Assembly: GCA_013619005.1 (NCBI GenBank)
Contig: JABXKY010000143.1
Location: 1-13,743, forward strand
Origin: Candidatus Bathyarchaeota archaeon
GTDB lineage: Archaea; Thermoproteota; Bathyarchaeia; TCS64
Direction of reading: 5' to 3'
DNA: 13,743 bases
Part shown: positions 13,270 to 13,743 of the stretch, piece after piece
Layout: the number at the start of each line of letters is the position of its first letter
Numbering within the stretch: the stretch's first letter is position 1
Notes under the pieces: generated by a model
What the model was told of the DNA's origin: nothing
Database searches by the model: none
Seen by the model: the letters and a program-made list of their open reading frames with translations, nothing else
Program-made: the position numbers and the translations under genes

Positions 13270-13275
13270 AGGTGA
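13270..13275 (+). promoter_or_regulatory. Ribosome binding site of the SelA-like gene
   Basis: AGGTGA matches the complement of the archaeal 16S rRNA 3' end and lies 5 bases before TTG 13281. It is the clearest Shine-Dalgarno sequence in the window, and it decides for TTG 13281 over GTG 13272, which it overlaps. Confidence 0.5.
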
Positions 13276-13280
13276 ATGTT

Positions 13281-13743
13281 TTGAGCGAACAATATGACCC
13301 GTATAAGAAAATTGGCTTGAAGAGAGTAGTGAACGCTGCGACCTCCCTAACAACCTTAGGTGGCTCGATGCCGAAAACCGAGATATTCGAGGCAATGCAG
13401 GACGCATCAAAGGGTTTTATTGTAATACCCGAACTCCAGAAGCGCGCCGGAGAGCTTTTGGCGGAGATGCTGGGGGCCGAGGCGGGGCTCCCAACGGCTG
13501 GGGCCGTGAACGCCCTCATGCTGGCTGTTGCCGCATGCATGTTCAAGGGAACCGACCTGGAAGACCATGACCCTGTGGGGAGGTCGTCGTGGACCGAGAT
13601 AATCCAGAGACTGCCGTTGAACACTGAGGGGCTGAAGACTGAGTTCATTATCCTAGGGAATAGCAGGAGTACCTATGACCACGCAATAGCCTGCGCTGGC
13701 GGAACCAGGGTCCAGGCAGGGGACAAAGACGGAGTTACAACCC
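13281..13743 (+). CDS. SelA-like PLP-dependent enzyme, partial (3' end beyond window)
   Basis: The first 154 residues of a fold-type I PLP enzyme resembling SelA (selenocysteine synthase) and the related D-glucosaminate-6-phosphate ammonia-lyase group. Visible landmarks are KRVVNAATSLTTLGGS, the family's typical entry; the ELQKRAGELLAEMLGAEAGL helix; and the PTAGAVNALMLAVAACM segment that begins the PLP-binding domain. The PLP lysine would lie beyond the window. Archaea make selenocysteine with SepSecS rather than SelA, and archaeal SelA-like proteins tested so far lack that activity, so a role in amino-sugar or amino-acid metabolism is more likely. The gene diverges from the SWIM gene across about 225 bases. 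Confidence 0.8.
   Translation, partial: MSEQYDPYKKIGLKRVVNAATSLTTLGGSMPKTEIFEAMQDASKGFIVIPELQKRAGELLAEMLGAEAGLPTAGAVNALMLAVAACMFKGTDLEDHDPVGRSSWTEIIQRLPLNTEGLKTEFIILGNSRSTYDHAIACAGGTRVQAGDKDGVTT

Noticed and set aside
13211..13648. Minus-strand 145-aa frame
   Set aside because: It is antisense to the SelA-like gene, whose product has recognisable family motifs.
1..13743. CRISPR arrays, insertion sequences, tRNA and rRNA genes
   Set aside because: I looked for regular spaced repeats, terminal inverted repeats with a transposase, and cloverleaf or rRNA-like segments on both strands and saw none.

Overview
The window reads as chromosomal DNA from an archaeon. The evidence is an archaeal/eukaryotic-type ATP-dependent DNA ligase, a PolB2-like family B DNA polymerase, a RadA/KaiC-like ATPase homologue, a SWIM zinc-finger protein, and TATA-box-like elements placed about 26-36 bases upstream of most start codons, often with no room for a Shine-Dalgarno leader. 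TTG start codons are frequent. I cannot fix the phylum; the gene mix suits a mesophilic TACK/Bathyarchaeia- or Asgard-type lineage, and that is inference.

Layout. Bases 1-500 hold no convincing gene. They contain a striking low-complexity tract, including 195 bases (276-470) without a single C, that runs up to the promoter of a GART-fold formyltransferase (501-1307, +). Next come a RadA/KaiC-like protein with a degraded P-loop (1382-2425, +) and, overlapping it by 11 bases, an inactivated-type family B DNA polymerase with a C-terminal PCNA-binding-like tail (2415-4487, +). An arginine deiminase-family enzyme (5397-4477, -) converges on the polymerase and overlaps its end. A divergent promoter region separates it from an unrecognised HExxH protein (5549-6295, +), followed by DNA ligase (6336-8087, +), an M20-family metallohydrolase (8132-9292, +), a stand-alone MetRS-beta-like tRNA-binding OB-fold protein (9322-9663, +), a DsrE-like protein (9703-10035, +) and an iron-sulfur flavoprotein (10038-10697, +). 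A CoA-disulfide-reductase-like flavoprotein converges on it (12120-10708, -). An island of three very small minus-strand genes follows (60 aa; 75 aa winged-helix-like; 79 aa SWIM finger), and the window ends inside a SelA-like PLP enzyme (13281 onward, +).

How the genes may work together. The clearest unit is the RadA-like/PolB2 pair. Both proteins keep the family fold but have lost hallmark catalytic residues, while the polymerase keeps a PIP-box-like tail; this suggests a PCNA-docked accessory complex in repair or damage tolerance. DNA ligase, with its own PIP-like motif, lies 2 kb away and the SWIM protein about 9 kb away. The DsrE / iron-sulfur flavoprotein / CoA-disulfide-reductase-like group looks like a thiol- or persulfide-redox neighbourhood. 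The rest is housekeeping or unassigned metabolism. No mobile element, CRISPR array, tRNA or rRNA was seen.
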